The notes beneath the pieces are model-generated. The model saw only the letters and a program-made list of their open reading frames with translations. It searched no databases and was not told where the DNA came from. From positions 3,756,001 to 3,820,000 of the forward strand of contig NZ_BSEC01000001.1 in the NCBI RefSeq assembly GCF_027923385.1: 64,000 nucleotides of DNA, given 5' to 3'. The translations under genes were made by a program, and so were the position numbers. This document shows, in pieces, positions 37,758 to 46,359 of this stretch. The first letter of the stretch is position 1; each line of letters opens with the position of its first letter. This DNA comes from Methylocystis echinoides. GTDB taxonomy: Bacteria > Pseudomonadota > Alphaproteobacteria > Rhizobiales > Beijerinckiaceae.

Positions 37758-40700
37758 ATGTCCGATTCTGTCAAGTCTAAGCTAAAGGCATTGTTTCTAA
37801 AGGGTAGCAGGTTCGCGATTTCCCAGACAAAAGAAATCTTGGATAAGGCCACGGAAAACCTCACAAAAACAATCGGCCAGGACACCGCCACTGAAACGAC
37901 GCCGCTGGACGCGTTGGAGCCTTCCGATCTTCAGATTAATCCGCCAACAGAAACGGCAAAGTCTGCCTCACCAATTATTGCTGGGGATGCAGATGTGATG
38001 GGCAACGCTCATGTTGAGTGTTCGACGTCCGACCTGCAAGTCCCTCCGTTCGCGGTTGACAGGATCTTAGCAGGCGCTGAAACGACGCCGCTGGACGAGC
38101 CTTCCGATCTTCAGATTAATCCACCAACAGAAACGGCAAAGTCTGCCTCACCAATTATTGCTGGGGATGCAGATGCGATGGGCAACGCTCATGTTGAGTG
38201 TTCGACGTCCGACCTGCAAGTCCCTCCGTTCGCGGTTGACAGGATCTTAGCAGGCGCTGAAACGACGCCGCTGGACGCGTTGGAGCCTTCCGATCTTCAG
38301 ATTAATCCGCCAACAGAAACGGCAAAGTCTGCCTCACCAATTATTGCTGGGGATGCAGATGCGATGGGCAACGCTCATGTTGAGTGTTCGAAATCCGACC
38401 TGCAAGTCCCTCCGTTCGCGGTTGACAGGATCTTAACAGCCGCTGAAACGACGCCGCTGGACGAGCCTTCCGATCTTCAGATTAATCCACCAACAGAAAC
38501 GGCAAAGTCTGCCTCACCAATTATTGCTGGGGATGCAGATGCGATGGGCAACGCTCATGTTGAGTGTTCGACGTCCGACCTGCAAGTCCCTCCGTTCGCG
38601 GTTGACAGGATCCTATTCGAGCACGAGGATCGCGGGCAATGCCCACATCTCCTGAAGCTGCTGGTATCCATCTCGCTCAGGACGCGTGAAACATCCCCAA
38701 TTTGCGTAATATTGCCTTCGGCCGTCGGCGTAGCTTCTCTAGTCGCCATTGTAAGCGCCCTTGAATGCCTGGCGCAGGATCTGCCAGACGCAAAAACTCT
38801 GTACCCCGCGACTCTCAGGGCTGGTCTTCGAGTGCGGCTTTACCCCGGCGGGGAAGTATTCGAGGTTGGAGATCCTCCTGTTGACGGCTCGGGGAGTATG
38901 AAGCTGCGGCTGATCGATAAGAAGAGCTACGCTACCAAGGGAACACGGTTCGTCCAAGCCGAGCGCATCTGCTGGTTCGAGCCGACCACCCGCTATCACC
39001 CGCTGGGCACCGGGGCTCCATTTATCGCGCCCCCCCTGAACGATCTCGATGCAATATTAGGTCAGCAGGCCTTCGGTAACTCCGGCCTCGTGAAAACACG
39101 GGTTCTGCTGGCGGGAACGCGAGCAGAGTTTGGGAGGCTCTTGGAAGCCACCCACATTGTGCCGAGAGAGAAGATACGACGCGCGGTGCCCCTCTCGGAC
39201 GTGTTCGCGTTTGGAGGCGTGGACATAAATAGCCAGCCGTACGTGACCGCCCCCATCGGCTCCGCCGGGCAGCCCATGGTGGCAATCGGTCGCGACCTGC
39301 AGGATCTGAAGAACGCTTGCCTCAACGAGGATGTCGATCCACACTCGCGGGTGGTTCTTTGCGACAACGTGGACATAATACTTCGCGACCTCGACCTCGC
39401 GGGTCGTATCGCGGAGCGGCAGCGGATTGTGCTGTTCGCTGGCGGACTCCGCCGGGCCGACGCGGGAGCGCTTAAAAACGCAGGCTGGGTGGTCTGGGAG
39501 CCTAGCCCAGGCGAAGTGTTGGGTGTCAATGACCCGCTGCTTACGACAGCGTGCCGAGGCATCGATCTCTCGCGGCGCTCGGCGAGCGGGGAACAGGATC
39601 GCAGGCCGGGATATGTGGCCTGCAAAGCGCCGGAGGTGGCCAATGCCCACAAGGCGCTTGCAAGGCTCGGGGACGCCTTGGGCGACGAGTCCATCGAGCA
39701 TGAGTTTTGGGTGGAAGACCTTCTTGATGCCGCCCAATCTCTGTTCTTCTCCTGCGCCGGCTGGCTTTCGCCCCCAAAGGGCGAAACGCTGGAGAGGGTC
39801 GCCGAAACACTTGAGCGCCTGCGCGCGGAGGCGCCTCGGTTGACTAGGCTCCTCGGGGACGCCGCGACGAAGGCTCTTGCAGATCTCGCCAAGGCCGTCG
39901 AGGAATTCGCGACGTCTGAAATGAGTGTCACTCCGAAGGGCGAGGAAGTACTCCGATTGGCGCAAACCGCGGCGCGTAGCTCGCTAAGACAGGTTTTCGT
40001 CGCGGGAAATCGCCAAGGCCGTGAGGAGGCCGACAAGTTCTTCGCGCGGAACGGGCTCGAGACGCGTTGCATCGCAGTCGTCGATTTGGCCGATGCCGGC
40101 GAACCCCAGAGCGTTGCTGCCTTCTCCGTGATGCGCCGTGACATCTTCGAGAAGTTGGTGGACCCTTGGCCGGCCGGCAGCATGCTTTTCGTGGGCTACG
40201 ACTTCGAAATTGACTGTTACAGGGCCAGGCTCAACAAGCGCGCAGCGCTGCGTGCAAGCAACCGGCTCGCTCCGGAAGCGCGCCGACGTCTCACAGGCTG
40301 GGAAGACAATTGCTTCCCGCCTGAATCTCGTATGGCACCGCAAGCGTCGGAGGTCGGTCGCGGCCTAGATGGCTTTGACAAAATCGCTCGGGAATGGAGC
40401 TGGAGCCGCCGAATCTCGGTCCCCGTGGCGGATGACGGAGAAGAAACTTGTCAGGCAACCGTCGTCCATTTTATCGGCCGGTCTTGGTGCGCGATGACCG
40501 AGGATCATCGCCCGCTCGTCCTCACCTCCGGAAGCCGAGCGGGGCAAGGAACGGTTCAGGAGATCGGTCTCTCGGGGCTTGCGTCTGGCTCCCGGATAGT
40601 CGTCCGGGAGGGGGCCAACAAAGATATAATTCGCACAATCGCCGAGAGCATCGCTAAGCCTGCCGTTTACGCTGACCTTCGTAATAAGGCTGCGCTGTGG

Positions 40701-41180
40701 AGGCAGGCGCTTCCACACGATCCGGCCAAGGCGCAGTTCGTAGCTAGGGCTCTTGCAAAGGTGGGCGTGCACCGCCACCACATGACAATCCGGTCCTGGC
40801 TTGCAAACAGTAGCCTGATCGGGCCACGTTCTGAGCATGACATTCACGCTATTGCTGAGGCATTCCCGGTACGCGGTCGTACCAAGGCTGACTGGCAGGC
40901 ATGCTGCGACGCGATAGCGCAGCTGCGCGCCCTGCATATTCGAGCGGGATCCCAATTGACGAATCTTTTGGCCGAGCGCTGCGGGCGTGTGCTCTTCGAA
41001 CCGTCCGACACGGAGCTTGCGGTGGACCTCGGGATCGGAGTGGTCTGGATCCTCGAAGTCGCGTCGATCGAGGCACAGGCGCACGAATTCCCAAGTTCCT
41101 ACGTGAACCGCCTGCACTGGCTGGATCTAGAGTGGCGTGATCGGCTCCTCGCTTCTCCTATTCGCGATCGGGCAGCCTGA
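37758..41180 (+). CDS. drmE: DrmE-like DISARM protein with N-terminal tandem repeats
   Basis: A 1,140-residue protein. Residues about 46-285 are four near-identical 60- or 62-residue units (ETTPLD...SDLQINPPTETAK...). The rest (about 286-1140) is the conserved-looking core: a region with VCDNVD-like and VLFAGGLRRAD strands, a central helical part, and a C-terminal domain ending near LEWRDRL. I assign DrmE mainly from size and from its position ahead of drmA, drmB and a cytosine methyltransferase, as in class 2 DISARM; no catalytic motif is known to me for it. AGGA lies 7 bases before the ATG. The repeats are not a usual DrmE feature that I know of. Confidence 0.68.
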   Translation: MSDSVKSKLKALFLKGSRFAISQTKEILDKATENLTKTIGQDTATETTPLDALEPSDLQINPPTETAKSASPIIAGDADVMGNAHVECSTSDLQVPPFAVDRILAGAETTPLDEPSDLQINPPTETAKSASPIIAGDADAMGNAHVECSTSDLQVPPFAVDRILAGAETTPLDALEPSDLQINPPTETAKSASPIIAGDADAMGNAHVECSKSDLQVPPFAVDRILTAAETTPLDEPSDLQINPPTETAKSASPIIAGDADAMGNAHVECSTSDLQVPPFAVDRILFEHEDRGQCPHLLKLLVSISLRTRETSPICVILPSAVGVASLVAIVSALECLAQDLPDAKTLYPATLRAGLRVRLYPGGEVFEVGDPPVDGSGSMKLRLIDKKSYATKGTRFVQAERICWFEPTTRYHPLGTGAPFIAPPLNDLDAILGQQAFGNSGLVKTRVLLAGTRAEFGRLLEATHIVPREKIRRAVPLSDVFAFGGVDINSQPYVTAPIGSAGQPMVAIGRDLQDLKNACLNEDVDPHSRVVLCDNVDIILRDLDLAGRIAERQRIVLFAGGLRRADAGALKNAGWVVWEPSPGEVLGVNDPLLTTACRGIDLSRRSASGEQDRRPGYVACKAPEVANAHKALARLGDALGDESIEHEFWVEDLLDAAQSLFFSCAGWLSPPKGETLERVAETLERLRAEAPRLTRLLGDAATKALADLAKAVEEFATSEMSVTPKGEEVLRLAQTAARSSLRQVFVAGNRQGREEADKFFARNGLETRCIAVVDLADAGEPQSVAAFSVMRRDIFEKLVDPWPAGSMLFVGYDFEIDCYRARLNKRAALRASNRLAPEARRRLTGWEDNCFPPESRMAPQASEVGRGLDGFDKIAREWSWSRRISVPVADDGEETCQATVVHFIGRSWCAMTEDHRPLVLTSGSRAGQGTVQEIGLSGLASGSRIVVREGANKDIIRTIAESIAKPAVYADLRNKAALWRQALPHDPAKAQFVARALAKVGVHRHHMTIRSWLANSSLIGPRSEHDIHAIAEAFPVRGRTKADWQACCDAIAQLRALHIRAGSQLTNLLAERCGRVLFEPSDTELAVDLGIGVVWILEVASIEAQAHEFPSSYVNRLHWLDLEWRDRLLASPIRDRAA
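37893..38612 (+). repeat. Four in-frame tandem repeats, A-B-A-B (186/180 bp)
   Basis: Units begin at 37893, 38079, 38259 and 38445. Units 1 and 3 are 186 bases and contain a GCGTTG insertion after GGAC; unit 2 is 180 bases, and unit 4 also lacks the insertion but is cut short. Units differ at only a few bases, so the block looks like a recent duplication of a two-unit, 366-base segment. All steps are multiples of three, so copy-number change keeps the drmE frame. Confidence 0.95.
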
Positions 41181-41181
41181 C

Positions 41182-42933
41182 ATGGCCAAGATGCTCCCCC
41201 ATTTCATTGAGCCGTCGGTCGTTGCCTCAGAGCGTCGTGTCTTCGAGGCGCTCAGTTTGGCAAAGGGTGGTGAAAACTGGACCGTGCTTCACTCGCTCGG
41301 GCTGTCGAGCGAGTGGGGAGGCGGGTTCGGAGAGATCGACTTCGTAGTGATTATCCCTGGCCGCGGCATCGTGTGCGTCGAGGTCAAGGGGGGCGGGGTG
41401 GCCGTCCGCAATGGAATCTGGACTACACGCGACCGCTGGGGCCGAACGGAGACCCTGAAGCGGAGTCCGTATCTTCAGGCGCAGGAGGGCATGTGGAAGC
41501 TTCTTGGTAGCTTGAAGTCCCGCTTTGGGGAACGGTCGGCAGAGGCGCGCTGTCCGGTGGGCTGGCTGGTCGTCTTGCCCGACGTTCCGTGTCCTCCGCT
41601 GACGCCAGAAGCCGCCCGGGACGAGATCATCGACCGGGACGATCTCGACGGCGAAATTGGTGGCCGTATCGCAGACGCGCCATCTCTGGTTCGCCTTCTT
41701 GACCGGCCTGACATGCTGCGTCCGAGTGCGACCACATGCGCCAAGATTCTGGGTTTCCTCAGGCCAGAATTCGAACGCGTGGCTGCACCAAAATCCGACG
41801 ACTGGGATGCCGAAACGCGCATAAACGCGCTCACCGAAGAACAGTTCGAGGCATTGGACGGAACAGCGGAAAACCGTATCTGTCTGCTTCAGGGCCCTGC
41901 CGGGACAGGAAAGACCCTGATCGGGCTGGAGGCGGCTAGGCGCTCTGCCGCGCTCGGACACGCTGTCCTCCTACTCTGCTTCAACCAGAACCTTGGTCGG
42001 TGGCTGGCTGAAGCGGTCAGCGAATTTGGGCCGGGGCATGTGGTGGCAGGAAATGTGCACAACATACTGCGGGAACGCATCCTCGCCTCCTCGCTAAAAG
42101 GCGAACTTGAGGCAGCAACTAAGCAAAGCCCCCCCGAGGTGATGTTCGGGAACACCTATTTCGAACTCGGCGCCTTGGCTATCGCGGAGAGCCAGGAGAA
42201 GTTTGACACGATCGTGGTGGACGAGGCCCAGGACCTCCCTGCCGATCCACTGGCGCAGCTTCTGAAGGAATGGCGACGAGACCTGACAGAATCCAGCGTT
42301 CTGCTTTTGGGGGACTTCACGCGTCAGGCTATCTACGCCAGCGGTCAGGAAACATCACCAGGTAAGCTAAAGGCAGCACTGGGGGAGCTCGCGATTTTTA
42401 ACCTGCGCCTCAATTGCAGGAACACGCGTCGCATAGCCTATCAGACGGCCGCCTTGAGTGGTTTCGGACAGGCAAAACTCAGCGATAGACAGCCAGAAGG
42501 CGAACAGGTCAGCGTCCAGTTTTATAAGGGTGCCTCGGACGGCCTTGAACACTTGGACCGCACGATCAAGGCCCTGAAGATTGCTGGACAGAAGCTCTCC
42601 GAAATAGTGGTACTCTGCCCCCGTCGACGGGAGAACTCCATGCTTGCCGACCGAACCACGATAGCAGGACTACCCGTGCGGGATATTCAGGTCGCCAGTC
42701 CCTCGGACTTGGCGTTCTCTACCATTCACGCCTTCAAGGGTTTGGAGCGTCCAACCGTCATCGTGATTGAAGTAGCAGGAGCGAGCGAGGACGAGACCGA
42801 CTCCCTCCTCTACGTTGCAATGTCCCGAGCCAGACTGCGCCTTTTTCTTCTTTTGCCAGAAGAGGCTCGACAGCAGATAGAGCGTCGCCTTACTCACGCA
42901 GCCTTGGCTGCAGCAGGATTGCTTTCACAATGA
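41182..42933 (+). CDS. NERD nuclease-domain / UvrD-type helicase
   Basis: A 583-residue protein. Residues about 1-170 are a NERD (nuclease-related) domain with the PD-(D/E)xK residues E51, D53 and E67-V-K69 (GFGEIDFVV...VCVEVKGG). From residue about 215 it is a superfamily 1 helicase: Walker A GPAGTGKT (about 238-245), Walker B VVDEAQDLP, LNCRNTRR, STIHAFKGLE and VAMSRARLRL. The ATG at 41182 lies one base after the drmE-like stop; an in-frame start 45 bases earlier would overlap that gene. The stop overlaps the drmA start by 4 bases, so it is firmly inside the operon. It may supply the nuclease activity usually given by DrmC. Confidence 0.88.
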   Translation: MAKMLPHFIEPSVVASERRVFEALSLAKGGENWTVLHSLGLSSEWGGGFGEIDFVVIIPGRGIVCVEVKGGGVAVRNGIWTTRDRWGRTETLKRSPYLQAQEGMWKLLGSLKSRFGERSAEARCPVGWLVVLPDVPCPPLTPEAARDEIIDRDDLDGEIGGRIADAPSLVRLLDRPDMLRPSATTCAKILGFLRPEFERVAAPKSDDWDAETRINALTEEQFEALDGTAENRICLLQGPAGTGKTLIGLEAARRSAALGHAVLLLCFNQNLGRWLAEAVSEFGPGHVVAGNVHNILRERILASSLKGELEAATKQSPPEVMFGNTYFELGALAIAESQEKFDTIVVDEAQDLPADPLAQLLKEWRRDLTESSVLLLGDFTRQAIYASGQETSPGKLKAALGELAIFNLRLNCRNTRRIAYQTAALSGFGQAKLSDRQPEGEQVSVQFYKGASDGLEHLDRTIKALKIAGQKLSEIVVLCPRRRENSMLADRTTIAGLPVRDIQVASPSDLAFSTIHAFKGLERPTVIVIEVAGASEDETDSLLYVAMSRARLRLFLLLPEEARQQIERRLTHAALAAAGLLSQ

Positions 42934-45900
42934 CCAAAGTCGTCACGAGCGCTCGGGATGTCCGGGACTCCATTATTGAAGCCCTAAGGCAGGAGCTAAT
43001 CGGGCCAGCCCCCGGCTACCCGCTCGTACAACTAAACGGCGAGGAGATCCTGCGGCCCCAGGATCCTCCCCGCTACCGTTACGGGGCCGGTATCCTTTTT
43101 CCGTCCGGCGTGACTTTTTCTGCAGCCGTCGACGCGAAGGAGGAGGCCCGAGACATCGAGGCGGCCGAGGAAGTCGGAGCTGAAGGCGTGGGTGGTGAGG
43201 CCGACGACGCGGGCGTAGCCGACCAACCTGAAATCGAGACATCGGTCGTTGAGGACAAATCCGCCGAGACAGATATCGAGGTGGATCCAACCTCCACCTT
43301 CCTGCCAAGCACCATGGGGCTCAGCTTTCTCGCCGACGTCAGCGGCGGTATCGTCGTCGAGACGTCTTGGGGAACCTATCACAAGGAGGCCGTCAGAGGC
43401 TATCCGAGCTACCGCGAGGACGGCTCCAACCCTGAATTGTGGTTCCGAACACCCGGTTTCGCGAAGGTCCAGATCTCCAGAGAGGAATTAACTGCTGGGA
43501 GCTCGATTTTGCGTCTCCCGCGAAGAACTCTCTCCCCAGAAAGATGCCAAGGACAGCTTGAACTCGACGTGGTCAGCCGCCCCCGCGAAAACGGCATGCA
43601 TCTGATCACGGTGACCCTCGTAAACTCGGCCAAGGCGGAACGGGGAACCAACGAGCGCTGCTTCTTCCAATGCGAGCTCAGCGTGTCTCCAGGCGCGGGA
43701 ACAAAGGTCGCCGCGTATCCTGGGCGGCCGCTTGCGCTCCAGAACAAGGAAGAACGATCGCTGGCCCTACTCTACCGCCACCGACCGGTCTTCGCAGTGG
43801 GACATGGATGTTCTGCCAACTGGGACATCCATGATGGAGTGGTAAAGCTGCTGAAGACCGAGACACTTCCGATTTTTGAGCAGGCTCCTGTAGTCCCGGT
43901 GGACGAGGCAGAGGGGGTGGAGCTGTCGATGCGGAGATTGGCGGAGGCTAGCGACCGGGAACTCGCAGCGTCATGCCTCGCCCTCGCGAAGGCCTACCGT
44001 AAGTGGATCGAGGAGCGCCAGAGCGAGCTGAAGGCCGATGCCGTCCTATCCGCTCCTCTCAAGGAAAGGGGCGAGACACATCTGGCAAATTGCCTAATGT
44101 GCCTTGCACGGATCGAGGACGGTGTAGGCCTCCTTCAGCACGACGCCCTCGCTTTGGAGGCGTTCCGTATCATGAATATGGCCATGGTCGAGCAGCGTGC
44201 CCACTATGCGCTCGCCTCCGAAGACAGGAACCGACGGAGCTGGCGCAAAGGCGACCACGGCCAAGAGCCAAGTGCGCCGTGCCCGCGTCCGGACTATCCC
44301 TACGAAACCAAGTGGAGACCATTCCAGCTGGCCTTCGTTCTGATGAACATTAGGTCCTTTGTGGACCCCTCCCACGCGGAGCGATCCGTGGTTGACGTGA
44401 TCTGGTTCCCCACCGGCGGCGGCAAGACGGAGGCATACTTGGGGCTCGCCGCGTTTGTGATCATGCTTCGCAGACTACGCGACCCCTCTGACGCCGGCAC
44501 GACCGTCCTGATGCGGTACACGTTACGACTGCTGACGACACAGCAATTCCAGCGCGCAGCCTCGCTTATCTGTGCCCTTGAAAAGCGCCGGCTCGTTGAG
44601 CCGGCACGGTTCGGCGAGGTTCCAATCTCTATAGGCCTGTGGCTTGGCAACAGCGTTACCCCCGGCAAAGACGCCGATGCCGTCACGAAACTAGCCAAGC
44701 TGGCCTATGGTGAGGGCGACAATCCCTTCGTGGTACTGTCCTGCCCTTGGTGCGGCATCGACATGGGACCTCGCGACTACGGCGGCGATCTCCGCGTTTT
44801 TGGCTATGCTAAAGAGAAGGCCCTCGGTGGTCAGCGGGTTCGCTTTCGGTGTGAAGATCCCGGATGCGACTTCGCCACCCCAGCGGGGCTGCCTTTGGAA
44901 GTGGTTGACGAGGGAATCTACAGGGAGCCTCCAACGCTTCTGATCGGCACCGTAGATAAATTCGCCATGATGCCTTGGAACCCGGAGTCGAGGCGGCTCT
45001 TCGGTATTGATAATTCCCTTGCGAAATCTCCTCCGGACCTTGTCATCCAAGATGAGCTCCACCTGATCTCGGGTCCGCTTGGTTCCATGGTGGGTCATTA
45101 CGAGACCTTGGTTGACGAGTTCTGCACCCGAACCAGCAAAGGCGGTCGCATCCCCGCAAAGATCGTGGCCTCAACAGCGACAATTGCCCGCGCCGATGAA
45201 CAGATCCGGGCGGTATATGGCCGCCGCTCCGCGCTCTTCCCGCCTCAAGGACTGATCGCCGGGGAGTCCTTTTTTGCTCGGGAGGACCGGAATATACCGG
45301 GTCGCACGTATGTCGGTGTGCTGGCCACAGCGCTCCCGTCACACGTCACGGCCCAAGTCCGGACCCTTGCGACCCTACTGCAGGCGCCAGCTCTCCTGCA
45401 GACTGCCACGGGCGACGTTGACAAGTTCATAGACCCCTACTGGACGCTAGTTGTCTACTTTAACAGCCTACGCGAACTGGGGCGGGCATCCACTCTCGTT
45501 CAGGCCGACATCCGGGAATATCTGAACGCCCTCTGGGACCGTATCGGGCTTCGTGTGATGATGGAGACCGCGGGCTGCCCCGACCTCCGGCGGTTCATTA
45601 ACAACTTTGACGAGCTCACCAGCCGGATGCGAAGTAGCGAGATCCCGAGCGTCCTGCAAAAGCTCTTTGCACACAAGCCCACGCGCGACACCGTCGATCT
45701 CTGCTACGCAACAAACATGATCCAAGTCGGCCTAGACGTAACGCGCCTTAGCCTAATGTCGATCGTAGGCCAGCCGAAGGGAGCGTCCGAGTATATTCAG
45801 GCGTCGAGCCGAGTTGGGCGCGGCAACGACAAGCCCGGCTTGGTGATAACCAACTATAACCCCTTCAAGCCGCGGGATCGCTCTCATTTCGAGGGCTTTC

Positions 45901-46349
45901 GATCCTTCCACGAAAACGCGTATCGTCACGTCGAGGCGACCAGTGTCACTCCTTTCTCCATCCCCGTTTGCGAGCGGGCTATCCATGCGCTCGCGGTCAC
46001 GCTGGTGCGCTTCAGTTACCCGCACCTGAGGGACAGCCCTAAGACAGGCCTGACAGCGTCGGAGCGTCAAGAGGTCGAAGGCATCATCATGGCTAGGGTT
46101 AAAGACGTTGATCCGGACGAGACTGTGAGGGCAAAGGAAACCCTCGACAGTTTCTTCGACGACTGGGATCGACGAAAGCCGCAGGAGTACGGAAACGTCT
46201 TCGGTACTTCGCATGACCCTCTCATGTTCCCCGCGGGCAGGCCGCTCCCCGGGTTCCTCAGCCATCTCGAAAAAGATATCCGCTCTACCGCCACTTCCAT
46301 GAGGAATGTCGACGCGGATTGCGAGGCAACGCCCATCTCACGCTACTAG
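42930..46349 (+). CDS. drmA: DISARM helicase DrmA
   Basis: A 1,139-residue superfamily 2 helicase. Walker A is WFPTGGGKTEAYLG (GGGKT near residue 496), the DExH box reads QDELHLISG near residue 706, and motif VI lies in SSRVGRGNDKPG. A Cys-rich insert (CPWCGID...CEDPGCDF, about 605-650) may bind zinc between the helicase lobes. This layout is typical of DrmA, which with DrmB forms the DNA-loading core of DISARM. The ATGA overlap with the upstream gene and the close drmB start show one operon. Confidence 0.88.
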   Translation: MTKVVTSARDVRDSIIEALRQELIGPAPGYPLVQLNGEEILRPQDPPRYRYGAGILFPSGVTFSAAVDAKEEARDIEAAEEVGAEGVGGEADDAGVADQPEIETSVVEDKSAETDIEVDPTSTFLPSTMGLSFLADVSGGIVVETSWGTYHKEAVRGYPSYREDGSNPELWFRTPGFAKVQISREELTAGSSILRLPRRTLSPERCQGQLELDVVSRPRENGMHLITVTLVNSAKAERGTNERCFFQCELSVSPGAGTKVAAYPGRPLALQNKEERSLALLYRHRPVFAVGHGCSANWDIHDGVVKLLKTETLPIFEQAPVVPVDEAEGVELSMRRLAEASDRELAASCLALAKAYRKWIEERQSELKADAVLSAPLKERGETHLANCLMCLARIEDGVGLLQHDALALEAFRIMNMAMVEQRAHYALASEDRNRRSWRKGDHGQEPSAPCPRPDYPYETKWRPFQLAFVLMNIRSFVDPSHAERSVVDVIWFPTGGGKTEAYLGLAAFVIMLRRLRDPSDAGTTVLMRYTLRLLTTQQFQRAASLICALEKRRLVEPARFGEVPISIGLWLGNSVTPGKDADAVTKLAKLAYGEGDNPFVVLSCPWCGIDMGPRDYGGDLRVFGYAKEKALGGQRVRFRCEDPGCDFATPAGLPLEVVDEGIYREPPTLLIGTVDKFAMMPWNPESRRLFGIDNSLAKSPPDLVIQDELHLISGPLGSMVGHYETLVDEFCTRTSKGGRIPAKIVASTATIARADEQIRAVYGRRSALFPPQGLIAGESFFAREDRNIPGRTYVGVLATALPSHVTAQVRTLATLLQAPALLQTATGDVDKFIDPYWTLVVYFNSLRELGRASTLVQADIREYLNALWDRIGLRVMMETAGCPDLRRFINNFDELTSRMRSSEIPSVLQKLFAHKPTRDTVDLCYATNMIQVGLDVTRLSLMSIVGQPKGASEYIQASSRVGRGNDKPGLVITNYNPFKPRDRSHFEGFRSFHENAYRHVEATSVTPFSIPVCERAIHALAVTLVRFSYPHLRDSPKTGLTASERQEVEGIIMARVKDVDPDETVRAKETLDSFFDDWDRRKPQEYGNVFGTSHDPLMFPAGRPLPGFLSHLEKDIRSTATSMRNVDADCEATPISRY

Positions 46350-46359
46350 GCTTTTCATC

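Noticed and set aside
37893..38612. CRISPR-like array
   Set aside because: The repeats are 180-186 bases, contiguous with no spacers, and in frame within a coding sequence. No CRISPR array was seen anywhere in the window.
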